A stretch of DNA of 64,000 nt, taken from contig CAWAJR010000003.1 in the NCBI GenBank assembly GCA_963782465.1, forward strand, positions 496,001-560,000, given 5' to 3'. The DNA is from JAODBJ01 sp963782465. Its GTDB lineage: Bacteria > Actinomycetota > Acidimicrobiia > IMCC26256 > PALSA-610. The position numbers and the translations under genes are program-made. Shown piece by piece: positions 16,663-25,080 of this stretch (position 1 is the stretch's first letter; each line of letters begins with the position of its first letter). A model generated the notes under the pieces. That model did not search any database and was not told the origin of the DNA. It saw only the letters and a program-made list of their open reading frames with translations.

Positions 16663-17333
16663 GCGCCGACCCGGTGAACCCGGTGGGCCCAGCCGAGCCG
16701 CCGAGCCCCCGCGAGCTGCGCCGCGCCCGGCACCAGGAGTTGAGCCGCGCCCAGATCCTCGATGCCGCCGAGGAAGTGTTCGCCCGGAAGGGGTTCCACG
16801 ACGCGACGGTCAAGGAGATCGGTGCCAGGGCCGAGTTCTCCGTGGGCGCGGTGTACAGCTTCTTCGCCAGCAAGGAAGAACTCTTCGCCCAGATCTACCT
16901 GCGGCGCGGCGCCGAGTTCATGGCCGGCATGCGCACGGTGCTCGCGGCACCCGGTTCGCCGGCGGCGACCCTGCACGATCTCGCCACGTACCAGATCGGG
17001 TTCTTCCGCGAGCACGCCAACTTCGGCCGGCTCTACCTGCGGGCGTCGGGCGCGAACCTGGCCGACTTCGAATCGCCGCTCGACGCGTCGATCATCGACA
17101 ACTACACCGAAGCGATGAACCTGCAAGCCAAGTTGTTCCGTGAAGGGCAAGAACGCGGCGAGTTGCGCGACGGCGACCCGGAAGTGCTCGCCATGTTGTT
17201 CAGCGGGTTGATGTCGGGGTTCCAGGCGAGCGACCCGCTCGTCGTCGCCGACTCTCCCGACGCGTCGGAGCGCATGCCCGTCGCCGAACTGCACGAGATC
17301 ATCACCGGTGCCTTCACCCGCCGCAGCTCGTGA
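16659..17333 (+). CDS. TetR family transcriptional regulator
   Basis: 224 residues. The helix-turn-helix spans about residues 33-75 (ILDAAEEVFARKGFHDATVK, then FSVGAVYSFFASKEELF), preceded by a Pro-rich, Arg-rich tail. The C-terminal ligand domain ends near the stop. It is the second gene of the operon (hydrolase, TetR, P450, SDR), starting within the previous stop, so it is probably autoregulated. The palindrome at 15244-15257 is the best operator candidate. Confidence 0.88.
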   Translation: MSADPVNPVGPAEPPSPRELRRARHQELSRAQILDAAEEVFARKGFHDATVKEIGARAEFSVGAVYSFFASKEELFAQIYLRRGAEFMAGMRTVLAAPGSPAATLHDLATYQIGFFREHANFGRLYLRASGANLADFESPLDASIIDNYTEAMNLQAKLFREGQERGELRDGDPEVLAMLFSGLMSGFQASDPLVVADSPDASERMPVAELHEIITGAFTRRSS

Positions 17334-17343
17334 GGACGAACCG

Positions 17344-18552
17344 ATGGCACCAGTGACCGACTGCTACTACGACCCGTACGACGCGACCATCGACCGCGAC
17401 CCCCATCCCGTGTGGAAGCGGCTCCGCGACGAGATGCCCCTCTATTACAACGAGCGGCACGGCTTCTACGCGCTGAGCCGTTACTCCGACGTGCTCGCCG
17501 CGTCGCTCGACTGGCAGACCTACAGCTCCGCGCGCGGCACCGTGCTCGAGATGATCGACACCGCGCCGAGCGCCGCGCCCGGCGCCGACGGGCTCGGGAT
17601 CATGATCTTCATGGACCCGCCGCGTCACGACGACCTGCGCAAGCTCGTCAGCCGCGCGTTCACCCCGCGCCGCGTCTCGGCGCTCGACGGGCGCGTGCGT
17701 GAGCTGTGCCGCGAGTTGCTCGAGCCGCTGTCGGGCCGCCCGACGTTCGACTACCTCGAAGACTTCGCGGCGCGGATCCCGGCGATGGTCATCGGCGCGC
17801 TCATGGGCGTGCCGAACGAAGACCAGGACCAGATGCGCCGCTGGATCGACATCTCGATGCGCTACGAACCCGACGGGATCAGCACCGAGAAGCTCGACGC
17901 GATGGGCGCGACCCGCAGTTACATGGCGGCACTGGTCGACGAACGCCGCGCCCACCCACGCGACGACATGGTCTCCGACCTCCTCGCGGCCGAGATCATC
18001 CTCGACGACGGCACGCGCCGGCAGCTCACCTACGACGAGGTGATGGCCTTCTTCACGCTGTTGCAGTTCGCCGGCACCGAGACGACCGCCCGCCTCCTCG
18101 GGTGGGCGGCGGTGCTGCTCGCGCGTCATCCGGAGCAGCGCGCGCGGCTACGGGCCGAGCCCGGCCGCATCGCGAACGGCGTCGAAGAGCTCTTGCGCTA
18201 CGAGGCACCGTCGCCGATCCAGGCCCGGTTCGTCACGCGCGACGTCGAGTTCTACGGGCAAACGCTGCCCGCGAACTCGAAGGTCGCCTTGCTCACCGGG
18301 AGCGCGGGCCGCGACGAGCGCAAGTTCGCCGATCCCGATCGCTTCGACGTGACCCGGAACTTCGACCGTCACGTGAGCTTCGGTTACGGCATCCATTTCT
18401 GCCTCGGCGCCAACCTTGCCCGCCTCGAAGCGATCGTCGTGCTCGAAGAGACGCTCAGCCTCCTCCCCGACTGGGAGGTCGTCGAAGACGACGTCGGGTT
18501 CGTCCGCACGTCGACGGTACGAGGGCCGGCGAGTGTGCCCATCCGGTTCTGA
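17344..18552 (+). CDS. Cytochrome P450
   Basis: 402 residues with all P450 landmarks: I-helix FAGTETTARLLGWA, K-helix ExxR in EELLRYEAP, and heme loop FGYGIHFCLGANLARLE with the ligand Cys at about residue 353. Bacterial class I enzymes of this type need ferredoxin and reductase; neither is encoded here. The ATG at 17344 has GAGG upstream and begins ten bases after the TetR stop. Together with the SDR that follows it could hydroxylate and then oxidize a lipophilic substrate. A close paralog, frameshifted, lies at 23051-24249. Confidence 0.92.
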   Translation: MAPVTDCYYDPYDATIDRDPHPVWKRLRDEMPLYYNERHGFYALSRYSDVLAASLDWQTYSSARGTVLEMIDTAPSAAPGADGLGIMIFMDPPRHDDLRKLVSRAFTPRRVSALDGRVRELCRELLEPLSGRPTFDYLEDFAARIPAMVIGALMGVPNEDQDQMRRWIDISMRYEPDGISTEKLDAMGATRSYMAALVDERRAHPRDDMVSDLLAAEIILDDGTRRQLTYDEVMAFFTLLQFAGTETTARLLGWAAVLLARHPEQRARLRAEPGRIANGVEELLRYEAPSPIQARFVTRDVEFYGQTLPANSKVALLTGSAGRDERKFADPDRFDVTRNFDRHVSFGYGIHFCLGANLARLEAIVVLEETLSLLPDWEVVEDDVGFVRTSTVRGPASVPIRF

Positions 18553-18576
18553 ACGAGCACCTGCGAAAGGGGTGTC

Positions 18577-19446
18577 ATGAAGGAACTCGCAGGCCGGGTC
18601 GCGGTCGTGACCGGCGGCGCGTCGGGCATCGGTCTCGCCCTCTGCCGCGCGTTGCTGGCCGAAGGCATGGCGGTGGTCGTGGCCGACGTCGAGGCGGCGG
18701 CACTCGAACGGGCCACGGGCGACCTCGGGAAGAACGGCGGCAAGGTCGTCGGAGTGCGAACCGATGTCACCGACCCCGGATCGGTCGAAGCCCTCGCCGC
18801 GCGCGTCTACGACGAGTTGGGCGCGTGCCACCTGCTCTGCAACAACGCGGGGGTGGGAGCGCCGTCGGCCAAGGTCTGGGAGACGACGGTCAACGACTGG
18901 AAGTGGGTGCACGGCGTCAACGTGATGGGTGTTGTGCACGGGGTGCTCGCGTTCGTGCCGCGCATGATCGCGTCGGGCGAGCCCGGCCACGTTGTGAACA
19001 CGTCGTCGGGCGACGGCGGTATCTCTCCCCTGCCGTCGGCATCGGTCTACGCGTCGAGCAAGGCAGCCGTGTCGTGCCTCACCGAATGCCTCGCCAGCCA
19101 ACTCGAATCCGAAGGAACCGCGCTGCGCGCGTCGGTGTTCTACCCGTCGGGTGGGCTGCTGAAGACGGGGCTGTGGACCGCCGACCGGAACCGGCCGGCG
19201 GAACTGGCGCGGGAACGCCCTCGGTCGACACCGGCCATGACGGTCGACCAACTCGAGGAGATGGCGAAGAAGGCCGGGCGTGAACTCCCGATCCAGGACC
19301 TCGACGAACTCGCGCAGGTGTTCCTCGATGGTCTGCGCGACGACCGCTTCGTGATCATGAAAAACGTGGAGACGGTCGGGCCCACGTTGCGCGATCGCGC
19401 CGGCCACTTCGAGCACGGCGAGCTCCCCGAGCACGCGACCCTCTAG
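18577..19446 (+). CDS. Short-chain dehydrogenase/reductase
   Basis: 289 residues. It has cofactor motif TGGASGIG near residue 13, NNAGVG near 90, and the catalytic Ser and YxxxK in NTSSGDG and YASSK. The C-terminal extension of some 70 residues (EEMAKKAGRELPIQDLDEL) is longer than in a minimal SDR. AAAGGGG precedes the start. It ends the P450 operon, and its stop shares the CTAG tetramer with the convergent SDR gene. NAD(P)-dependent oxidation of the alcohol made by the P450 is a reasonable inference. Confidence 0.9.
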   Translation: MKELAGRVAVVTGGASGIGLALCRALLAEGMAVVVADVEAAALERATGDLGKNGGKVVGVRTDVTDPGSVEALAARVYDELGACHLLCNNAGVGAPSAKVWETTVNDWKWVHGVNVMGVVHGVLAFVPRMIASGEPGHVVNTSSGDGGISPLPSASVYASSKAAVSCLTECLASQLESEGTALRASVFYPSGGLLKTGLWTADRNRPAELARERPRSTPAMTVDQLEEMAKKAGRELPIQDLDELAQVFLDGLRDDRFVIMKNVETVGPTLRDRAGHFEHGELPEHATL

Positions 19447-20279
19447 ACCTCGCTCCCGCCCCCGGCCTCGAGCGCGGCCTCGAACGCTTTCGCCGCGCTC
19501 TCGGGCGTCGGCGGCAAGGTCAGCGGGCCGCCCGGCGGTTCGATGCACAGGCTCGTGATGTCGACCGCCGGATGGGCGCGCAACGTCGCGACGAGGTCGG
19601 CGAGCACGCCTCCCACATCTTCGGGTCGCATCAGGTTCGCGGTGTGCTGCGCGTTCACGACCCAGTGCGCGAACGCCTCGCCGAGGAGTTCGGGCTCGAA
19701 GTGGTCGCCGAACTCCGTGCCGATCGTGCTGCCGATCGTGACCCTGACGAAGCGCGCGTCGCGATGCTCGGCGCGGAGCCCTTCGACCAACCGGTTCAAC
19801 GCCGACTTGGTCACCGAGTACGCGGCGAGGCCCCAGCGAGGCTGGTCGTCGGAGGTCGAGGAGCAGAACGCGACGACGGCACCCTTCGTCAGGTGCGGCA
19901 CCGCCGCCCGCGTGGTGAGTGCCGCGCCGATCAGGTTCGGGCCGAGCACTTCCTGCCAGTCGGCCGCGCCCTGGTCTTGCAGGCGGGCCAGCCGCGCGAA
20001 CCCGGCGGCGTAGAGAACGACGTCGATGCCGCCGAGGAGTTCGGCGGCGCGCGCCATCCCGGCGTCGACGCTCGCTTCGTCACACACGTCGAGCGGCACC
20101 GCGTGGCCCGCTGCGACCTCCTCGACCACCGCGTCGAGGCGCTCGGCGCGTCGCGCCGCGAACACGACGTTCGCCCCCGCCTTCGCGGCGGCCAGGCCGA
20201 ACGCCCGGCCGATCCCGGCCGACGCGCCGACCACCACGACGCGCGCGCCGCTCAGGCCGCGCTCGCTCGCCACGCTCAC
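19443..20279 (-). CDS. Short-chain dehydrogenase/reductase
   Basis: 278 residues beginning VSVASERGLSGARV, with cofactor motif VVGASAGIG, VLYAAG in place of NNAG, and active-site YSVTK. The GTG start overlaps the stop of the upstream binding-protein gene (GTGA), so the two are coupled; a second in-frame GTG two codons later is an alternative start. The last 40 residues (SLCIEPPGGPLTLPPTPES) are Pro-rich. Substrate unknown. Confidence 0.85.
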   Translation of the reverse strand: MSVASERGLSGARVVVVGASAGIGRAFGLAAAKAGANVVFAARRAERLDAVVEEVAAGHAVPLDVCDEASVDAGMARAAELLGGIDVVLYAAGFARLARLQDQGAADWQEVLGPNLIGAALTTRAAVPHLTKGAVVAFCSSTSDDQPRWGLAAYSVTKSALNRLVEGLRAEHRDARFVRVTIGSTIGTEFGDHFEPELLGEAFAHWVVNAQHTANLMRPEDVGGVLADLVATLRAHPAVDITSLCIEPPGGPLTLPPTPESAAKAFEAALEAGGGSEV

Positions 20280-21631
20280 GTGAGCAGCGGCGAGGTGGTG
20301 TTCGACGGCCATTCCGGACGGTAGTAGCCGTCGAAACGCAACTGGCCGCCGCGCAGCTCGCGAATCGTGAGGAAGTCGCCCTTGTAGCCCTTGTGGTCGC
20401 CGGGGCCGAACTGGATGTAGCACGACGGCCCACCGTTCGTGGCCGGCATCCAGCGAATGCGTTCCATGCCGTCGCGCACGTCGCCGGGCGTCGGGATCTT
20501 CGCGTTGGCGATGCCGTGTATCGCCGCCCGGGCGGTGTCGTACGCGAGTGCGACCACCACGTTCTTGGTCTTGCGGCCGAAGCGCGCCTCGAACCGCTTC
20601 GTCATCGCGTTGTAGTTCGGGTTCGTGCCGTCTTCACCGAGTTGGTCGACGCCGTGCCAACCTTCGAGCCCTTCGGCCCACGCATTCGAGTTCGAATAGA
20701 ACATGAACGCGGTGCCCATGACCCGCGGTGGGTCCCAGTCGAGTGCCCGGAACGCCTCCGCGAAGTGGAACGTGGAGTAGCCGTAACCGCCGTAGTACAA
20801 CCCTTCCGTGCCCATGGCGCGCATCTCGGCGAGGTGGTCTTTGAGGTTGCGCGGGTTGGGCTCGAGCATCACTTCGCGGGTCACGACGAGGCCGAGGCGC
20901 AACGCCGTCTCGCGGAAGAAGTCGGCGTAGTCGCGGCCCGACGAACCGGCTTCCCAGAACAACCCGACCTTCTTCAGGCCCTGCTGGTACAGCCAGTTCG
21001 CGCACATCACGCCTTCGGTCGGGATGTCGCCGTTGGCCACCGTGAAACACGAACTGCTCGCGAAACGATGCGCGCCGGTCCAGCCGATCACCGGCACACC
21101 GATCGCGTCGGCGTGCGGCTGGAGCACGAGGCAGTTGTCGGAGATCATCGGGCCGAGGACCACGACGCAACCCTGCTCGACCAGCCATCTGTAGCCGTCG
21201 ATCACCTTCCGGTAGTTCTCGCGGGGAAGACCGCGCGCGTCGCAGGTGACGATCGACACCGGGCTGCGCCCCCACACCCCTTCGTTCAGCGCGTCTTCGA
21301 GCGCGAGGATCGTCGGGTCGATCCAATCGGCGAGCAATTGGCCGAGGTCCATGTCGACGAGGACGCCGATCTTCACCGGCTCGAACGGATCGCCCTGGGT
21401 CTTGATACCGCGCGTCGGTGGGTACACCACGATGTTCTGCACCGCGCGCTCGCCCACGCTGCCGCCACCCTCGTACCACTCCTTGCCCGCGCCGCCCGCG
21501 CCTTCGAGGTAGGAGCTCGTGCCGAAGGGGACGCTGCACACGGCGCGGTCTTCGCGAGCGATACCGAGGTCGACCGGCGCCTCGAACATGCGCTCCGCGT
21601 AGACGGGCCGCTCGGGCGGTTGTTCGGCCAT
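20276..21631 (-). CDS. ABC-type branched-chain amino acid binding protein-like, no signal peptide
   Basis: 451 residues with the type I periplasmic-binding fold: VKIGVLVDMDLGQ near residue 90, then VVVLGPMISDNCL, VPVIGWTGAHRF, KKVGLFWEAGSSGRDYADFF and GLYYGGYGYSTFHF. The N-terminus (MAEQPPERPVYAERMFEAP) has neither a hydrophobic core nor a lipobox, and no permease or ATPase gene is nearby. It may therefore act in the cytoplasm as a sensor, like AmiC, or the signal may be lost. AAGGGAGAG precedes the ATG. It heads an operon with an SDR. Confidence 0.75.
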   Translation of the reverse strand: MAEQPPERPVYAERMFEAPVDLGIAREDRAVCSVPFGTSSYLEGAGGAGKEWYEGGGSVGERAVQNIVVYPPTRGIKTQGDPFEPVKIGVLVDMDLGQLLADWIDPTILALEDALNEGVWGRSPVSIVTCDARGLPRENYRKVIDGYRWLVEQGCVVVLGPMISDNCLVLQPHADAIGVPVIGWTGAHRFASSSCFTVANGDIPTEGVMCANWLYQQGLKKVGLFWEAGSSGRDYADFFRETALRLGLVVTREVMLEPNPRNLKDHLAEMRAMGTEGLYYGGYGYSTFHFAEAFRALDWDPPRVMGTAFMFYSNSNAWAEGLEGWHGVDQLGEDGTNPNYNAMTKRFEARFGRKTKNVVVALAYDTARAAIHGIANAKIPTPGDVRDGMERIRWMPATNGGPSCYIQFGPGDHKGYKGDFLTIRELRGGQLRFDGYYRPEWPSNTTSPLLT

Positions 21632-21681
21632 ACGTTCTCTCCCTTGAATCGCAGCTCGATTCGCAGACTCTAGGTTCACCC

Positions 21682-21722
21682 GTGCGTCGATAGCTATCGC
21701 ATAGCGATAGCTATCGACGCAC
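21682..21722. repeat. Palindromic repeat, family 1, copy A
   Basis: Perfect 18-bp arms, GTGCGTCGATAGCTATCG and its complement, around loop CATAG. Each arm also contains the self-complementary CGATAGCTATCG. The right arm supplies the last codons and stop (21711-21713) of the TetR gene. Copies B and C lie at 25029-25071 and 39279-39315. Confidence 0.9.
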
Positions 21723-22286
21723 CTGGGCGGAGAGCAGGAGGGCGCTGAACTGGGCCGCAAGGCAGCGGTGATCGGGCCCGGCCGGTTCGATCGCGACGGC
21801 AACGGTCACACCGACCGACACCGCGAGGATCAGCGACGCCATGCCGGCCGGATCGACCCACTCGGGCACCGCGCCCGCATCCCGAAGTGCGGTGATCTTC
21901 TCGGTGAGCCGGGCGCGCACGTCGGACCACAGGCGCGCGACCTCGCTGCCGTCGGTGCGTGTCGCGTGCAACACCGCTTCGAGGAGCGCGGGCGTTCGGT
22001 CGCGCGCGGCCTCGAACGCGTCGCTCAGGCTCGACACCGCGGCGAGCATGGCGGTCGCCGGGTCGCCGGGCGCGCCGAGCGCGTCGAGCGCCGGCTGCAC
22101 CCACGTGCGCACCTCTTCGGCGAGCGCGGCGGCGACGAGGGTGTCCTTGCTCCCGAAGTGGTACGTGATCGCCTGCAGGTTCGCCCCCGCGGCGGCGGCG
22201 ATCGCCCGCGACGACGCCCGGGCGCCGTCGGTACGCACGCAGGCGCGTGCCGCCGCCAGCAACCGGTCCCGGGTTGGCTCATTCAT
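21711..22286 (-). CDS. TetR family transcriptional regulator
   Basis: 191 residues. The helix-turn-helix covers about residues 5-50 (RLLAAARACVRTDGARASSR, then LQAITYHFGSKDTLVAAAL). ATG 22286 lies inside the perfect 16-bp palindrome at 22283-22298, which separates it from the divergent membrane-protein gene and is probably its own operator. The final Val-Arg-Arg-stop is encoded by the arm of repeat copy A, which suggests that the repeat landed on, or defined, the end of this gene. Confidence 0.87.
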   Translation of the reverse strand: MNEPTRDRLLAAARACVRTDGARASSRAIAAAAGANLQAITYHFGSKDTLVAAALAEEVRTWVQPALDALGAPGDPATAMLAAVSSLSDAFEAARDRTPALLEAVLHATRTDGSEVARLWSDVRARLTEKITALRDAGAVPEWVDPAGMASLILAVSVGVTVAVAIEPAGPDHRCLAAQFSALLLSAQVRR

Positions 22287-22298
22287 ACGTACGTATGA
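22283..22298. promoter_or_regulatory. TetR operator candidate, perfect 16-bp palindrome
   Basis: TCATACGT followed by its exact complement ACGTATGA. It overlaps the TetR start codon and ends five bases before the divergent start at 22303, so one dimer could block both genes. Confidence 0.65.
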
Positions 22299-22302
22299 TA
22301 TC

Positions 22303-22728
22303 ATGTCGGGCATGCGGGCGACGGCGTGGTTCCTCGTTTGGGCCGTCATCGGTGCGGGCCTGGTGCTCGGCATCCTCACCGGCTTCACCATCGGCGTCTT
22401 CGTCCTGCCGGCGACCGGCGTACTCATCGTTGTCGTCGCGACCCGCAAGACCTCCGCCGAGGGTGTGCTCGGGCTCGTCTCGGGCCTCGGCGTCCCCCTC
22501 TGTTACGTCGCGTACCTGAACCGCGACGGCCCCGGCGAGATCTGCCGCCAGTACGCGAACGGCAGCAGCTGCACCCAGGAATGGAACCCATGGCCCTGGC
22601 TCGTGGTGGGCGCCGCGTTCGTGCTCGGTGGCGTCGCGCTCTTCGCCCTTCGGCGCCGCCGCCCGGTAGTGGCGTGGTCACCACCGGCGTGGCCGCCACC
22701 GCCGCCGTCTCCCCCAGGTTCGCGATGA
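22303..22728 (+). CDS. Small membrane protein, unknown
   Basis: 141 residues. Three or four hydrophobic segments are visible (WFLVWAVIGAGLVLGILTGF, VFVLPATGVLIVVVA, GLVSGLGVPLCYVAYL, WLVVGAAFVLGGVALFAL). Two cysteines lie in the predicted loop EICRQYANGSSCTQEW. The C-terminus is a Pro-rich tail (AWPPPPPSPP). I do not recognise a family. It is divergent from TetR behind a shared palindrome and overlaps the next membrane-protein gene (ATGA), so both are likely targets of that repressor. ATG 22312 is an alternative start. Confidence 0.6.
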   Translation: MSGMRATAWFLVWAVIGAGLVLGILTGFTIGVFVLPATGVLIVVVATRKTSAEGVLGLVSGLGVPLCYVAYLNRDGPGEICRQYANGSSCTQEWNPWPWLVVGAAFVLGGVALFALRRRRPVVAWSPPAWPPPPPSPPGSR

Positions 22729-23078
22729 GGCGCGTGTTCGCTTACGCCGTCTGCGCCCTGAGCGCGTGCTTGCTGCTGACGATGGGCGGCGCGATCTTCG
22801 CCGCGCCGTTCACGGTGCCGGCGCTGTTCGTCATCGGCCACCGTGTGCCCACCCGCGCCGGGCGTGTCGCGGTGGGCCTGCTCGCGGCCGCGACACTCGC
22901 CGAGGTCGCGTGGGCGCTCACCTACGTGTCGATCGGCGAGGCGAAACCTTGGACCTGGCTCACGCCCACCTTCGTGGCGACGCTCACCCTCGTCTGGGTT
23001 GTGTCGTTCGGGCCCCGGCCCGGGGGTACAAACGACACAACCCGGCGGGGTCAGACGACGATCGGGACCTCGGCGTAG
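22725..23078 (+). CDS. Small membrane protein, unknown
   Basis: 117 residues with about three hydrophobic segments (VFAYAVCALSACLLLTMGGA, FTVPALFVIGHRV, TFVATLTLVWVVSF). It starts in the stop of the preceding gene. Its C-terminal 26 codons run through the 48-nt hairpin repeat and overlap the 3' end of the convergent P450 by 28 bp, so the repeat may have extended an older, shorter reading frame. No family recognised. Confidence 0.5.
   Translation: MRRVFAYAVCALSACLLLTMGGAIFAAPFTVPALFVIGHRVPTRAGRVAVGLLAAATLAEVAWALTYVSIGEAKPWTWLTPTFVATLTLVWVVSFGPRPGGTNDTTRRGQTTIGTSA
22996..23043. repeat. 48-nt hairpin repeat, family 2, copy 2
   Basis: GGGTTGTGTCGTT at the left and AACGACACAACCC at the right are exact complements (13 bp), with a GC-rich centre of CCCCGG and CCGGGGG. 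The same 48-nt length and outer sequence occur at 6206-6253. Here it lies at the junction of two converging genes, eight bases from the P450 stop codon. Confidence 0.8.
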
Positions 23079-24249
23079 CCGCGCACGGTGCTCGTGTGCA
23101 TGCGGACGCAGCGATCATGGTCGACGTCCCACGCGGGGTAACGGGCCAGCGTTTCCTCGAGCGCGACACGACCTTCGAGCCGCGCGAGCGCGGCGCCGAT
23201 GCAGAAGTGGATGCCGTAGCCGAAGCTGACGTGGTGGTCGAAGTCGCGGTGGATGTCGAAGCGGTCGGGATCGGGGTACTTGCGCTCGTCGCGTCCTGCC
23301 GAGCCGGTGAGCAGCAAGACCTTCGACCCGGCCGGCACCACCCGCCCGTGGAGGTCGACATCGGCGGTCGTCCATCGGCCCTGCACCGGCGACGGCGCTT
23401 CGTACCGGAGTAACTCCTCGACGGCGTTCGGGATGAGTGACGGCTTGGCGGCCAGCTCGGCGCGCGCTCCCGGGTGCGCCGCGAGGGTGACCGCCGCCCA
23501 GCCGAGCAACTTGGCGACCGTCTCGGTGCCGGCGCTGATCAACAGGTTGGCGAAGCTGATGCTCTCCGTCTCCGTGAGGTTGCGCACCACGCCGCCGTCG
23601 TCGACGATCTCGGCCCGCACGAGATCGGTGAGCATGTCGTCGCGGGGTGCCCGCCGGCGGTCTTCGAGTTGGCCCGACAGGTACTCCCACAACCAGATCT
23701 GCGCGCCGAACGAGGTGTCGTTGATCATCCCGACGCCGGGCTCGATGTGGAACACCAAGTCGATGTGCTCGCGCACTGCTTGCTGGTCGGGTCCCGGCAC
23801 CCCGAGTAACGACGCGATCACGAGCGCGGGAAGCCGGCCCCGAAGTCTTGCACGTAGTCGAACGTCGAGTTGCCCTGCTGCGCGTCGAGGAACCCCGCGC
23901 TCAGTTCGCGTATGCGCGATTCGAGCTGGGCAACCCGCCGCGGCGTGAACGCGCGCGACACGAGCGATCGCAGCCGCGTGTGATCGGGCGGGTCCATGAA
24001 GATCATCATCGATGTCGAAACGACCGGGTCGGGGCCCATCATCTCGAGCACCGTTCCGTGCGCGGAGCTGAACGTCGCGGGTTCGCGGTGGGCGCGCTCG
24101 ACGTCGTCGAAGCGGCTCAGCGCGTAGAAGCCGTATTCGGCGTTGTAGTAAACGGGCGCCTCGTCGCGCAGGCGCCGCCACACGGCGTACGGATCGTCGT
24201 CGATGTCGACGTCGAACGGGTCCCAGGAGACATCGGTGATGTCGGTCAT
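23051..24249 (-). CDS. Cytochrome P450, frameshifted
   Basis: The N-terminal part, from ATG 24249 (MTDITDVSWDPFDVD), runs in one frame to DYVQDFGA. The rest, from RLPALVIASLLGVPG onward, is one frame over and contains I-helix ISAGTETVAKLL, EELLRYEAP and heme loop FGYGIHFCIGAALARLE. One missing C near 23833-23838 restores a 400-residue enzyme that is clearly a paralog of the P450 at 17344. Both halves keep every conserved residue, so a sequencing indel is more likely than decay. The start overlaps the stop of the alpha/beta hydrolase gene (ATGA). Confidence 0.75.
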
Positions 24250-25013
24250 GGCACGCTCACTTCGTCGGCGATGGTGTCGAGGAGGCCCGCGAGCATTTCC
24301 GGTTCGGTGATCGCGGGCGCGTGGCCGGTGTCGATGTCGACGATACGGGCTTGCGGCAGCCGGCTCACCATCTCGTCCTGGAGCGACACGGGTACCGCAC
24401 GGTCCTGCAACTGGCGAAGGTACGTGACGGGCACGGTCCCGATCTCCGACCAGCACACCGGCTGGTAGTAGAAGTTCATCGAGTCCTGGACCCAGCGGGC
24501 GGGGTCGACGACGAACGCGACCAGTTCGTCGGAGAGCGGCGGGCCGCCGTAGGTGGCCCGCACCTGCTCGACGTCGTCGGGCGCGGGCGGCGTGCGCAAC
24601 GTCCACCCGTCACGGCGGGCCGCGTCCATCCCGGCCTCGAGCCGCCGGCGGTGCGAGGGCTTCATCGCGTCGAGACCGAGGCCTCCCTCCGGTGGCACCG
24701 ACGCGGCCGAGCACACGATGTGACGGACCGACGGTGCGAGCGCCGCGGTGACGCCCGGGACGAAGAGGCCGCCGGAAGAATGAGCGACGAGCACGATGCC
24801 GTCGTCGGGGACGCCGTGCGCGCGTACGTCGGCGACGATGGAGGCGACCCCGTCGCCGATCGTGAACGTCATCGGGTCGAACGGCTTGCCGGCCCGGCCG
24901 GGCAGGTCGATCGCGAGCGCCGGGTGGCGCAGGTGTGGGAGCAGGCGGTCCCAGAACCCGCTCGACGCGCCGCCGCCGTGCACGAAGACGAACGTCACCC
25001 CGCTCCGTCCCAT
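24246..25013 (-). CDS. Alpha/beta hydrolase
   Basis: 255 residues. The oxyanion HGGG lies in FVFVHGGGASSGFW, the nucleophile Ser in VAHSSGG (near residue 78), and the catalytic His in DTGHAPAITEP (near 231). It has no signal peptide and is cytoplasmic. Ester or lactone hydrolysis is expected; the pairing with a P450 in one operon suggests detoxification or use of a terpenoid- or lactone-like compound. Repeat copy B lies just upstream. Confidence 0.85.
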   Translation of the reverse strand: MGRSGVTFVFVHGGGASSGFWDRLLPHLRHPALAIDLPGRAGKPFDPMTFTIGDGVASIVADVRAHGVPDDGIVLVAHSSGGLFVPGVTAALAPSVRHIVCSAASVPPEGGLGLDAMKPSHRRRLEAGMDAARRDGWTLRTPPAPDDVEQVRATYGGPPLSDELVAFVVDPARWVQDSMNFYYQPVCWSEIGTVPVTYLRQLQDRAVPVSLQDEMVSRLPQARIVDIDTGHAPAITEPEMLAGLLDTIADEVSVP

Positions 25014-25028
25014 CCGGTGAACGTACCC

Positions 25029-25071
25029 CGTGCGTCGATAGCTATCGCTATGCGATAGCTATCGACGCACG
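25029..25071. repeat. Palindromic repeat, family 1, copy B
   Basis: Arms of 19 bp, CGTGCGTCGATAGCTATCG and its exact complement, around loop CTATG. The loop is the reverse complement of copy A's CATAG, so the copies face opposite ways and bracket the 3.3-kb TetR/membrane protein/P450/hydrolase block. It lies between the 3' end of an SDR gene and the 5' end of the hydrolase gene. Confidence 0.9.
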
Positions 25072-25080
25072 TGGCCGGCA

